A stretch of 50,388 bases of DNA from Balneolaceae bacterium ANBcel3 (GTDB lineage: Bacteria; Bacteroidota; Rhodothermia; Balneolales; Natronogracilivirgulaceae), in the NCBI GenBank assembly GCA_030012235.1, contig JASCXY010000003.1:1-50388 (forward strand). Reading direction: 5' to 3'. The position numbers and the translations under genes were made by a program. Positions 17,031 to 24,282 of the stretch are shown piece after piece (position 1 is the first letter of the stretch; each line of letters starts with the position of its first letter). Under the pieces are notes generated by a model. The model made no database searches and was not told where the DNA came from. It saw nothing but the letters and a program-made list of their open reading frames with translations.

Positions 17031-17547
17031 GTACTTCCAACGTCTGAGTATCTTCGGGGAAAAGAGACCGACTGTACGCAAGCGTCTGAGCCGCTTCCTC
17101 TTCTTTTCCCATTTTCGCAAAAAGCCCGGCCTTATTTCTCAGAACCAGAGGCGTTTCTCCTCCAAATTGGATAATGGACTCCAAAATATTCTCCGCCTCT
17201 GCATATTTTTCCTGTAATACCAAAACATCGAATAGCTCATTTAATAAACCGACATGATCCGGCCAGCTGGACAAAGCTTGTCGATACTTTTCTTCTGCTC
17301 GTGCAATATACCCCGTCATGGCATACACAGAGCCTAGCATGAACAAAGCAAAGGTCCGGTCATCGTCACGGGCCTGCGTCAGAAGGTCTTCAACCTGGCT
17401 TCCCACTTCTTTTAAATCGCCTGTCAACCGATAACTTTTTCCCGTTTCACCCAGGGACTCCGCCTCTGAAAGCCGGTCTGAAAGATCTACAATCTTTTCT
17501 GAGAGCTCCAGCAACCGGAGTTTTAAATCTGCCTTTTGACCACTCAT
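16969..17547 (-). CDS. TPR-repeat protein, possibly frameshifted near its C-terminus
   Basis: The annotated frame gives 192 residues. A helical N-terminus is followed by about three TPR-like helix pairs (RTFALFMLGSVYAMTGYIARAEEKYRQAL; NELFDVLVLQEKYAEAENILESII; LRNKAGLFAKMGKEEEAAQTLAYSRSLF). TPRs mediate protein contacts. No signal peptide is present. The last 18 residues (NRHVCHCGKNKREGNSNK) look unlike the rest. In the +1 frame from about 17030 a natural-looking helical tail (LKTGMYAIVEKIRERETQ, then FSLSSNKIEEFSKFLKKT) runs to a stop at 16902. A single extra base near CTTG (about 17029-17031) would explain this. See the finding on this locus. Confidence 0.75.
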   Translation of the reverse strand: MSGQKADLKLRLLELSEKIVDLSDRLSEAESLGETGKSYRLTGDLKEVGSQVEDLLTQARDDDRTFALFMLGSVYAMTGYIARAEEKYRQALSSWPDHVGLLNELFDVLVLQEKYAEAENILESIIQFGGETPLVLRNKAGLFAKMGKEEEAAQTLAYSRSLFPEDTQTLEVLENRHVCHCGKNKREGNSNK

Positions 17548-17590
17548 GTAGGAAAACCCGATGGATATAATACGCTCAAGTCCAACAATG

Positions 17591-17950
17591 TCAGGATAAG
17601 GTCAACTCAACGTCGTGAACATTACGAAGTATCTGTTGTGCGTTTTGATCCTTGTTCTGCATTACACGGTGTTCCAGATTGGTTACAAGCGACGCTCTGG
17701 ATTCCTCAAATGCATTTTCTTTGGCTCGCTTATCCGAGGTAGTCCGAATAATGACGTAAATATCATCCGCCCGTATCACGCTATATAAGCCATCATCATT
17801 ACAGGCATGAGAGCGAAGTTCCTCATACTTCTGATAGAGCGCAGGAAAATCCGTTGACTTCTCGGCTTTGTCCACGATAACTACATCGTCCATTCCCTCC
17901 GCACTAAGCGGAATATGGCACAGATAAAAATATTTTTGCTGATAGAGCAT
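17591..17950 (-). CDS. Conserved-looking small protein of unknown function
   Basis: I do not recognise this 119-residue protein. It starts MLYQQKYFYLCHIPL and has an alternating beta/helix pattern (VVIVDKAEK; FPALYQKYEELRSHA; GLYSVIRADDIYVIIRTTSD) followed by a long, polar helix (KENAFEESRASLVTNLEHRVMQ). There is no signal peptide, membrane segment or metal motif. The frame is uninterrupted, codon-balanced and sits head-to-tail with the TPR gene, 43 bases away, so it is probably real and may be co-transcribed with it. Confidence 0.6.
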   Translation of the reverse strand: MLYQQKYFYLCHIPLSAEGMDDVVIVDKAEKSTDFPALYQKYEELRSHACNDDGLYSVIRADDIYVIIRTTSDKRAKENAFEESRASLVTNLEHRVMQNKDQNAQQILRNVHDVELTLS

Positions 17951-18141
17951 AGACTGTTTATTTATGGTTCAATGAAATCAGACAGATTATCAGCGTTTAG
18001 CCTTGCATGCTTCTGATTCCACGTACAATTCGTTCAATCACCCATCTTATTCTACGTTTGCAACGGTCCTGTTTCATCCGTTCTGTGCATAACGGTTCTT
18101 CTTTTTTCCAAGACAGAAGATATAAAAAGATTCAAAGTATT

Positions 18142-18990
18142 TCACGTAGACTCTCTCAGCCATTGCTGTATAATTTCAAATACGCGCTCCACATCTTCTA
18201 TATAAACGGACTCGTTTTTCTGATGATACGGATGAATCGCAGGTTCAATGGCAAGGGAAGGAACAGGATTTCCTCCATTTTTATTCAAATGCAACCCATA
18301 TTGTAAATAGTCATTGTGATTATTAGCCATTCGTATTCCAGGATCTATGGAGAGTAGTTCATCACACATTTTAAGCGTATGCTCTTTCTCTTCTTCGGTT
18401 ACAACAGCGTTCGTAAACTCCCAGTGCGAACTGTACAGAGCAACACCCGGCTGACCTTTAAAAAGCGGTGTGGTATCTATGGTAATCACACATTTTGGAA
18501 CCATATCGTGCTCCAGCAAATACTCTGATATTCTTTTTGCCCCCAGTCCATGAGAATATCCCTTTCCTTCATTTTTCAGCAAGTGCGGATGATGTTTCAG
18601 TCCATAGCTTTCTTCCATCTCTGAAAACAACAACAGCAACGGTGGAAAGTCGTCGGACTGCGACTGTAGAGCCATCGCTATACATATCGCCAACCCAACT
18701 GCGTCATCCATCTGGCCTATGGCTTTTTCCGGTGTAATCTGGACCGGCAACGTGCTCGGAGGATGTTCTCCAAAATGATTTATTTTATCCAAATGCGCTG
18801 ATAGTGCCACCGGCTTTTTATCAGCGTTTCCCGGAATCACTGCAATCAGGTTATTATCCGGAACATGGTGCCACTGAATATGCTCTATCGGCTTAAGGTG
18901 CTCTTTGATCATGGGATGGATGACTTCTTCCCAGGAGGAAAATGATGGCACAGAAGCCAGATTTTTCACAAGATGTACAAGATCGTTCAT
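18142..18990 (-). CDS. M42/M28/M20-type zinc metallopeptidase
   Basis: The 282-residue cytoplasmic protein looks like an aminopeptidase or peptidase-like deacylase of the zinc-dependent clan MH. The full set of metal and catalytic residues is visible in order: H66 and D68 (SAHLDK), D95/D96 (GQMDDAVGL), E126/E127 (EMEESYG), D172 (TIDTTP) and a C-terminal His-rich AIHPYHQKNESVY. It is shorter than most M42 enzymes, and the dimerisation insert seems reduced. The substrate is unknown; dipeptide or N-terminal residue cleavage is the family expectation. No signal peptide is visible. It is divergent from the pilin-like gene. Confidence 0.85.
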   Translation of the reverse strand: MNDLVHLVKNLASVPSFSSWEEVIHPMIKEHLKPIEHIQWHHVPDNNLIAVIPGNADKKPVALSAHLDKINHFGEHPPSTLPVQITPEKAIGQMDDAVGLAICIAMALQSQSDDFPPLLLLFSEMEESYGLKHHPHLLKNEGKGYSHGLGAKRISEYLLEHDMVPKCVITIDTTPLFKGQPGVALYSSHWEFTNAVVTEEEKEHTLKMCDELLSIDPGIRMANNHNDYLQYGLHLNKNGGNPVPSLAIEPAIHPYHQKNESVYIEDVERVFEIIQQWLREST

Positions 18991-19260
18991 CGAAATATCG
19001 GATTATAGTGTTTACGTACCATTCTGAACGGCACAATTCATGGCTTGTTGCTCATGTTTTGTATCGGCAAAACCCTAAAATGGTATTCTTTTATATATTT
19101 TTACAACCTTTGAACAAAAACAGACTGCATTGTGGTTACAGGATGATATGTATTTTTCGGAATTAATGATTTGTTGCATATCTTAGTACGTGGACGTATT
19201 TTCGATAGTCAAAGCGTTTCCAACCATATAGATTTATTCTCATTTAATCGCAGCAATAAC
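18991..19260. promoter_or_regulatory. Divergent promoter region
   Basis: These 270 AT-rich bases separate the peptidase gene (minus) and the pilin-like gene (plus). Both promoters should be here. TATCTTAG at about 19179-19186 is a weak candidate -7 box. An open frame from 19171 runs into the next gene but lacks protein-like character. Confidence 0.3.
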
Positions 19261-19725
19261 ATGCATATAGATACACGAAACAGGATTATCAGTGGAGTTC
19301 TGGCGGTCATTATTATTGTTCTCGCTTGGGTATTATATGATTCCATTGTATCTCCCTACGAAAAAATTGAAAAACAAAGAGCTGTTACAGAGCAGGTACG
19401 GCACCGAATGAGCGTTGTTCGTGATGCCCTTGTTGAGCATCAGCGTAGAAATAACGCCTTCCCGGAATCATTGGATGACCTTGTTAATTGGTTAAAAACA
19501 AACGACGAAATGGTAGAGCGTGGCTCCGAATTATTCCCTTTTTTGCCACCTCATGAATACAATCCGGACTCTTTGATTTACTCTCCCAGAACCGGCAACC
19601 GTTTTAATTATACATTAAACGACACTCTTCGGCCGAATATTTACCTTCTGGAAGACCCGGATACAGATGATGCCATTGGATCTTTGGAGCGAACCAATCT
19701 TCTGAATGCCACAAACTGGAACTAA
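19261..19725 (+). CDS. Membrane-anchored protein with pseudopilin-like C-terminal domain
   Basis: The ATG at 19261 is chosen because it places a clean membrane helix (ISGVLAVIIIVLAWVLYDSIV, about residues 11-31) after a short basic N-terminus. The rest is periplasmic: a long helix (EQVRHRMSVVRDALVEHQRR) and a small domain with NNAFPESLDDLVNWL and YNPDSLIYSPRTGNRFNYTLND. The latter resembles the type II secretion pseudopilin GspG fold, though there is no typical prepilin cleavage site. The 154 residues do not let me name a family. It is 10 bases upstream of the DUF3822-like gene, so the two probably share an operon. Confidence 0.65.
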   Translation: MHIDTRNRIISGVLAVIIIVLAWVLYDSIVSPYEKIEKQRAVTEQVRHRMSVVRDALVEHQRRNNAFPESLDDLVNWLKTNDEMVERGSELFPFLPPHEYNPDSLIYSPRTGNRFNYTLNDTLRPNIYLLEDPDTDDAIGSLERTNLLNATNWN

Positions 19726-19735
19726 TCCGTGAATC

Positions 19736-20605
19736 ATGTCGGAGACCGGTGCGCAACTTGGAATTAATTTAGACGCGAACAAGCTTTTTTACGCGGTCTC
19801 CACTCCAGATACACAGGGTGTTCTCTCCAGAATCGGCTCCGTCGACTTTTCTTTCGATCTGATTGATTCCCTTACTTACAGGGATCCGGAACGTCTATCC
19901 GGTATTTCTAACACGGTCCAGAAAATTATCCGGGAGCACGGAGTTAAACAGGTTCATTTTTTAACACCACCCGGGTTTGAGTGCTGGAGCATCCTTCCAC
20001 GTTCCGTATTTGATATCGAAGATGAGCGCAGAGCACATCTGAATGTCCTTACCCAGGGCACACGATTTGAAAGAGCAGCGGCCAAATGGCATGAATTGAG
20101 CAACCGGGACTTCCGCCTTCTTTCCCTCTCACGGGAAGAGCAACGTGAAGCTCTACATTCCATGGCAGATAAGAGTTGTAAGACCCGTTTGTTTTCGGAA
20201 TTTGAAGTAAGTAAAGCCTGGCTTAATCATATAGGCACAAACGGATCTTATCTGGTCATTTCTGCTTGCAGTCGTGTAGTCACGGTAACCTCCTTCCTTT
20301 TGGGAAAGCTTAGAGCCGCAACTTTTATCAAACTGGAGGATATACACGACCTTCCGTACCTTTGGCTGCAATATGCCTCTCACCTTCCCTGGATGAAGGG
20401 CTTTCATGACAATATCTGGCTCTACGGGAGTCAATCCGACCGGATTATGGAGTCTTTGAAACCATATATCGATCCGGGCTCAGAAATCGCTGCCATCGAC
20501 CGCCTGGAAACCATGAATATGAATTGCTCTGAAAATACGTTTAGTTTCTCCCTGGAGCGCGCCTTCGCTTCCATTATCCTTGCAGGAACTCCATGCGAAT
20601 CATAA
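19736..20605 (+). CDS. DUF3822-like protein (probable RNase H/actin-like fold)
   Basis: The 289 residues start MSETGAQLGINLDANKLFYAV, a beta-strand pattern typical of actin/RNase H-like folds. Two repeated halves seem present, the second near SYLVISACSRVVTVTSFLLG. I place it with DUF3822 mainly because Bacteroidota commonly carry a DUF3822 gene directly before rsmD and coaD, as here. The sequence match itself is unchecked. No ATP-binding motif is obvious. It overlaps rsmD by 13 bases, implying translational coupling, and follows the pilin-like gene by 10 bases. The function is unknown. Confidence 0.65.
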   Translation: MSETGAQLGINLDANKLFYAVSTPDTQGVLSRIGSVDFSFDLIDSLTYRDPERLSGISNTVQKIIREHGVKQVHFLTPPGFECWSILPRSVFDIEDERRAHLNVLTQGTRFERAAAKWHELSNRDFRLLSLSREEQREALHSMADKSCKTRLFSEFEVSKAWLNHIGTNGSYLVISACSRVVTVTSFLLGKLRAATFIKLEDIHDLPYLWLQYASHLPWMKGFHDNIWLYGSQSDRIMESLKPYIDPGSEIAAIDRLETMNMNCSENTFSFSLERAFASIILAGTPCES

Positions 20606-21144
20606 CCGGAACACTGAAAGGACGCCGTATTACGGTGCCAAAAAATACAGAGATTCGTCCGACCTCTGACCGGACCAAAGAGAGTATCTTTAATATTATC
20701 GACGCCCGCAGTAACCTGAACCGGGCAACGGTGCTGGATCTGTTTGCCGGCTCCGGCAACCTTGGCTTTGAGGCCATTTCCCGTGGCGCCGCTCATGTCC
20801 TTTCTGTAGAAGCTTCTTTCAAAGCCGTTGAGCATATTGAAAAAACCGCTGAGCTTTTCGGTGTGAAACAGCAGATACAAGCTTTGTGCTCAACCGTCGA
20901 ACGCTTTCTAAGCGGCCCTTCTACCCCGTATGATTTTATTTTTGCCGATCCACCGTACGATTACGAGCATCTGCCCGACTTGCCTGATCTGATTCTTGGC
21001 GAGAGCTGGCTTAAACCCGGTGGATGGTTTCTACTTGAACACGACAAACGGTATTCGTTCGCAGAACACCCGAATTGTGTTTTTTCCAAGCCATACGGAA
21101 GAACCATCGTTACCATTTTTATGGCCGCCAGCCCCGAAGATTAA
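20593..21144 (+). CDS. rsmD: 16S rRNA (guanine-N2)-methyltransferase RsmD
   Basis: RsmD methylates G966 of 16S rRNA using S-adenosylmethionine. The 183 residues carry the family N-terminus MRIITGTLKGRRI, PTSDRTKESIFNII, the SAM-binding LDLFAGSGNLGFEAISRGA (about 48-66) and the catalytic DPPY motif (about 117-120). The start overlaps the end of the preceding gene by 13 bases. coaD follows after 114 bases, a classic rsmD-coaD pair. Confidence 0.97.
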   Translation: MRIITGTLKGRRITVPKNTEIRPTSDRTKESIFNIIDARSNLNRATVLDLFAGSGNLGFEAISRGAAHVLSVEASFKAVEHIEKTAELFGVKQQIQALCSTVERFLSGPSTPYDFIFADPPYDYEHLPDLPDLILGESWLKPGGWFLLEHDKRYSFAEHPNCVFSKPYGRTIVTIFMAASPED

Positions 21145-21258
21145 CTCCACCTGTCTTTCTCCCGAAGCATCCCCTCGTTACGGCGCTTTTCATTTTTAAA
21201 CTCTTTCGTATCTTGATGGATACCGTTTAACCTTTGACATGGCTCAGCCTATACTCTC

Positions 21259-21741
21259 ATGAAAGTTATCTATCCGGGCTCTTTTGACCCCATCACATAC
21301 GGACACCTTGACGTACTTGAGCGGGCAACCAATATGTTCGACAAGGTTCTGATCACCATCGCTGTAAATACCAGAAAAAACAGCGTTTTCACCCCGGAAG
21401 AACGTTCTGAACTGATCCATGAAAGCATTTCTGGGGAACCCTGGTTTCATAAGGTTGAAATACATCAGTTTTCCGGACTACTGGTAGATTTTGCCCAAAA
21501 AAATAATATTAAAACCCTTATTCGGGGGGTCCGTCAGTTTTCAGATTATGAATATGAGTTCCGCATGGCTCTTATGAACAGAAAGTTAAATAAAGACATT
21601 GATACTCTGTTCCTTATGCCCAGAGAAGAGCTGACCTTTGTGTCCGGTTCCCTGGTTCGGGAAATAGCCTGCTGGAAAGGGGATCTTAGCCCATTTGTCC
21701 CCGTAAACGTAGCCAAAGCACTTATGGATAAGTTTTCATGA
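21259..21741 (+). CDS. coaD: Phosphopantetheine adenylyltransferase
   Basis: CoaD transfers AMP from ATP to 4'-phosphopantetheine in coenzyme A synthesis. The 160 residues match the usual length. The nucleotidyltransferase motif YPGSFDPITYGHLDV (4-18, containing the TxGH signature), the RGVRQFSDYEYEF segment and the late FVSGSLVREI segment are all present. It follows rsmD. Confidence 0.98.
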   Translation: MKVIYPGSFDPITYGHLDVLERATNMFDKVLITIAVNTRKNSVFTPEERSELIHESISGEPWFHKVEIHQFSGLLVDFAQKNNIKTLIRGVRQFSDYEYEFRMALMNRKLNKDIDTLFLMPREELTFVSGSLVREIACWKGDLSPFVPVNVAKALMDKFS

Positions 21742-21790
21742 TGAGCTGATGTTTATTATCCACATCCTCTCTTTGGTCTAATCTTTTTCG

Positions 21791-21818
21791 AATTTTGTAG
21801 CCATATGGCTACAAAATT
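21791..21818. promoter_or_regulatory. Perfect 28-bp palindrome upstream of the aminotransferase gene
   Basis: AATTTTGTAGCCAT (21791-21804) is followed at once by its exact reverse complement (21805-21818). It lies 50 bases after the coaD stop and directly before a candidate -7 element (TATATTTAC, 21821-21829), 65 bases before the ATG at 21883. Position suggests an operator for a dimeric regulator. It could also be the coaD terminator, but no U-tract follows. Confidence 0.6.
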
Positions 21819-21820
21819 TG

Positions 21821-21829
21821 TATATTTAC
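21821..21829 (+). promoter_or_regulatory. Candidate -7 promoter element of the aminotransferase gene
   Basis: TATATTTAC resembles the Bacteroidota -7 consensus TAnnTTTG. A TTTTG at 21793-21797, inside the palindrome, lies 23 bases upstream as a possible -33 element, which would let a regulator bound to the palindrome block it. Confidence 0.35.
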
Positions 21830-21882
21830 ATGCTTTTTAGGACGTAGAAAATATACAATATCAATCAGATAAGCATACTATT

Positions 21883-23079
21883 ATGATCGCTCAACGTTTA
21901 CAGGTGATTGCACCCTCAGAGACTTTGAAAATATCCGGCAGGGCAAAAGAACTGCAACGGGAAGGAAAATCCGTCATTTCTTTAAGTCAGGGTGAACCGG
22001 ATTTCAAAACACCCGAACATATTTGCGATGCAGCAATTAAGGCCGTTCGGGACGGCCATCACGGTTATACCATGAATCCGGGAACACCGGAACTTCGTGA
22101 AGCTATTTGCAAAAAACTTAAGGAAGAAAACGGACTGGATTATACTCCTGCACAAATCATCCTTTCCAATGGTGCGAAACAATCTATTGGTTTTGCTCTT
22201 TATGCTACACTGGACAAGGGAGATGAAGTAATTATCCCGGCACCATATTGGGTTTCCTATCCGGAAATGGTAAAACTGGCCGAAGGTACACCGGTAGTGG
22301 TTTCAACGGCCTTTGAAAATGATTATAAAATGACGGCAGAGCAGCTTAAAGAAGCGATCACGCCAAAAACTAAAATGCTGATCCTTTGCTCTCCTTCTAA
22401 TCCAACCGGAAGCTGCTACTCCAAAGACGAACTGAAGGCACTGGCCGATGTTCTTAAGGATCATCCCAATATCCTTATTCTCTCGGATGAAATTTACGAG
22501 TACATTGTATTTGACGGAGAGCATGTGGGCATCGCTCAGGCCGCTCCTGAACTTAAAGACCGTGTGCTCCTCATTAACGGCTTTTCTAAAGGATTTGCCA
22601 TGACGGGATGGAGATTAGGATACCTTGCTGCCACCACGGATATCGTAAAAGCTGTTGGGAAAATTCAAAGCCAGCTGACTTCTGCTCCCTGCACCATCTC
22701 ACAAAAAGCCGGAGAAGCAGCCTATCTTAGTCCCCGTGACTCGGTAAAGAAAATGGTAGAAGCATTTCGTGAGCGCCGGGCATACCTGGTTCAGGCACTG
22801 AACGAAATTGAAGGTGTCAAATGCTTTAACCCCGGTGGTGCTTTCTACGCATTTCCTGATATTTCAGCTTATCTGAATTCAAAAACACCTTCCGGTGATG
22901 AAATCAAGACAAGCACAGATCTGTGTATGTTCCTTTTGGAAGAAAGAGGCCTCGCGGCTGTCCCGGGTGATGCGTTTGGAGAGCCCAGTGGCATCCGTCT
23001 CTCGTATGCCGCTTCCATGGAACACCTTCAGGAAGCCATTAAGAGACTAAAAGAAGGCCTTGCGGCTCTGTCCAAATAA
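21883..23079 (+). CDS. Class I pyridoxal-phosphate aminotransferase (aspartate aminotransferase type)
   Basis: The 398-residue enzyme belongs to the Igamma-like AspC branch found in Thermus and Bacillus. It transfers amino groups between aspartate (or an aromatic or prephenate substrate) and 2-oxoglutarate. PLP-binding residues are visible: N173 (PSNPTG), D202 and Y205 (LSDEIYEY), K236 (GFSKGFAMTGWRLGY, Schiff-base lysine) and R244. SLSQGEPDF and YTMNPGTPELREA are typical of this branch. The upstream palindrome and promoter-like site suggest it is transcribed separately from coaD. The exact substrate cannot be told from the sequence. Confidence 0.94.
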   Translation: MIAQRLQVIAPSETLKISGRAKELQREGKSVISLSQGEPDFKTPEHICDAAIKAVRDGHHGYTMNPGTPELREAICKKLKEENGLDYTPAQIILSNGAKQSIGFALYATLDKGDEVIIPAPYWVSYPEMVKLAEGTPVVVSTAFENDYKMTAEQLKEAITPKTKMLILCSPSNPTGSCYSKDELKALADVLKDHPNILILSDEIYEYIVFDGEHVGIAQAAPELKDRVLLINGFSKGFAMTGWRLGYLAATTDIVKAVGKIQSQLTSAPCTISQKAGEAAYLSPRDSVKKMVEAFRERRAYLVQALNEIEGVKCFNPGGAFYAFPDISAYLNSKTPSGDEIKTSTDLCMFLLEERGLAAVPGDAFGEPSGIRLSYAASMEHLQEAIKRLKEGLAALSK

Positions 23080-23138
23080 ACTTTTTACGTAATGAAGGCG
23101 TTTTAGTCTTTGATTTATGAACGAGAAAACACATAAAA

Positions 23139-23426
23139 ATGCCAACATATCAGTATAGAAGGGAAGACGGTTCTACCTTTGAAATCATCCAGAAAATATC
23201 CGAAAGTGCACTGAAAACATGTCCACAGACAGGTCAGAAGGTTGCCAGGATTATTTCAGGTGGTGCCGGAGTCGTATATAAAGGCGATGGGTGGTACGTA
23301 ACGGATTACAAAAATAAATCCAACGGATCATCTTCGCAAAGTGGATCCAACGGCAACTCAGCATCCGGCAGTTGCTGTTCCACCAATGATTCAAGCTGTA
23401 AAGCAAAAGCAGAAACATCTTCTTGA
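23139..23426 (+). CDS. FmdB-family zinc-ribbon protein
   Basis: The 95-residue protein begins MPTYQYRREDGSTFEIIQ as FmdB-like proteins do and ends in a Ser/Gly/Asn-rich tail. The usual C-x2-C pairs are only partly kept: one CP motif appears in LKTCPQTGQK, and cysteines in the tail (SCCSTNDSSCKA) could form an alternative metal site. The role of the family is poorly known, with a regulatory function proposed. The stop codon lies in a stem-loop, and the next gene starts 22 bases after it. Confidence 0.82.
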   Translation: MPTYQYRREDGSTFEIIQKISESALKTCPQTGQKVARIISGGAGVVYKGDGWYVTDYKNKSNGSSSQSGSNGNSASGSCCSTNDSSCKAKAETSS

Positions 23427-23438
23427 TGTTTCTGCTTT
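23406..23438 (+). terminator. Strong stem-loop across the FmdB stop codon
   Basis: AAAGCAGAAACATC (23406-23419) pairs exactly with GATGTTTCTGCTTT (23425-23438) around a 5-base loop; the TGA stop is at 23424-23426. A short U-run (ACTTTTTG) follows. The GTG start of the next gene is only 10 bases after the stem, so it may act as a partial terminator or attenuator rather than a full stop. Confidence 0.65.
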
Positions 23439-23447
23439 CTACTTTTT

Positions 23448-23819
23448 GTGAAAGAGAGTGACCGCCATAGAACCGGCAGCCTGGGAGAAAAAAGAGCCTG
23501 CGAATATCTCCGGGAAAAAGGCTATATCATCATAGAAACCAATTACCGGTTTATGAGGGGAGAAATCGATATCATCGCTTCTACCGACAGAGAACTTGTT
23601 TTTATTGAAGTAAAAAGCCGAACTTCATCGCACTTTGGCTTTCCCGAAGAAAGCGTCGATACCAGAAAAAGAAAACAGCTCTTCAAAGTGGCGGAAGCCT
23701 GGATTCATGAAAGAAAAATGACGGGATCACCGGTTCGCTTCGATGTAATCTCCATTTTGCATCCTGCCAAACCGGAAGAACAGATTTCGCATATTGAAGG
23801 AGCATTCTGGCGACTTTAA
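23448..23819 (+). CDS. yraN: UPF0102/YraN-family predicted endonuclease-like protein
   Basis: The 123 residues start at a GTG and match the YraN family: GSLGEKRACEYLREKGYIIIETNYR, then GEIDIIAS and LVFIEVKSRTSSHFGFPEESV. These give the Asp and Glu-x-Lys of a RecB/PD-(D/E)xK nuclease-like fold. The family's role is not settled (DNA processing has been suggested). The start site lies very close to a strong upstream stem-loop. The next gene begins about 130 bases downstream. Confidence 0.93.
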   Translation: MKESDRHRTGSLGEKRACEYLREKGYIIIETNYRFMRGEIDIIASTDRELVFIEVKSRTSSHFGFPEESVDTRKRKQLFKVAEAWIHERKMTGSPVRFDVISILHPAKPEEQISHIEGAFWRL

Positions 23820-23952
23820 TTCTTCACCTGCTTCTTTTTAACGGGATGCAGAAATACCTAAATGCAGATCGTGCAACTCAAAGATGCGTATGTTACAAAA
23901 ATAACCTATTTTGTCAGGAATAATCCTGATTCTGATATCTGACATTGATGGT

Positions 23953-24255
23953 ATGAATCTACAATTTCTCAATCCGCTTCGCTGGCGCAGATCGTTTCTT
24001 TTTTCCGTATTGCTGTTATTGCTCATTGTATGGTTTGGTTTTTTCGATACCTATAGTGTGCGAACACGAATTCAGCTTTCGAATGAAAAGAAAGAACTGA
24101 CCAGGGAAACCGAACGCCTTTATGAAGAAGCCGAAGCGTTTAACCAGGAAAGAGAAGCCCTCGAAAAAGACCCGGCCTTATTGGAAAAAGTGGCCCGGGA
24201 AGAGTATGGAATGAGAAAACCAGGGGAAACCATTTATAGAATTCAGGAAAAATAA
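23953..24255 (+). CDS. FtsB/DivIC-like septum formation initiator
   Basis: The ATG at 23953 is chosen because it gives a short cytoplasmic tail, one membrane helix (SFLFSVLLLLLIVWFGFF, about 15-32), and then a coiled coil (LSNEKKELTRETERLYEEAEAFNQEREAL). The end has the FtsB/DivIC signature DPALLEKVAREEYGMRKPGETIYRI. These proteins form the periplasmic link between divisome complexes. The protein is 100 residues long. Transcription probably continues into lptD. Confidence 0.88.
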   Translation: MNLQFLNPLRWRRSFLFSVLLLLLIVWFGFFDTYSVRTRIQLSNEKKELTRETERLYEEAEAFNQEREALEKDPALLEKVAREEYGMRKPGETIYRIQEK

Positions 24256-24282
24256 ACCGAGGATCACCTTGACTGAAGTATT

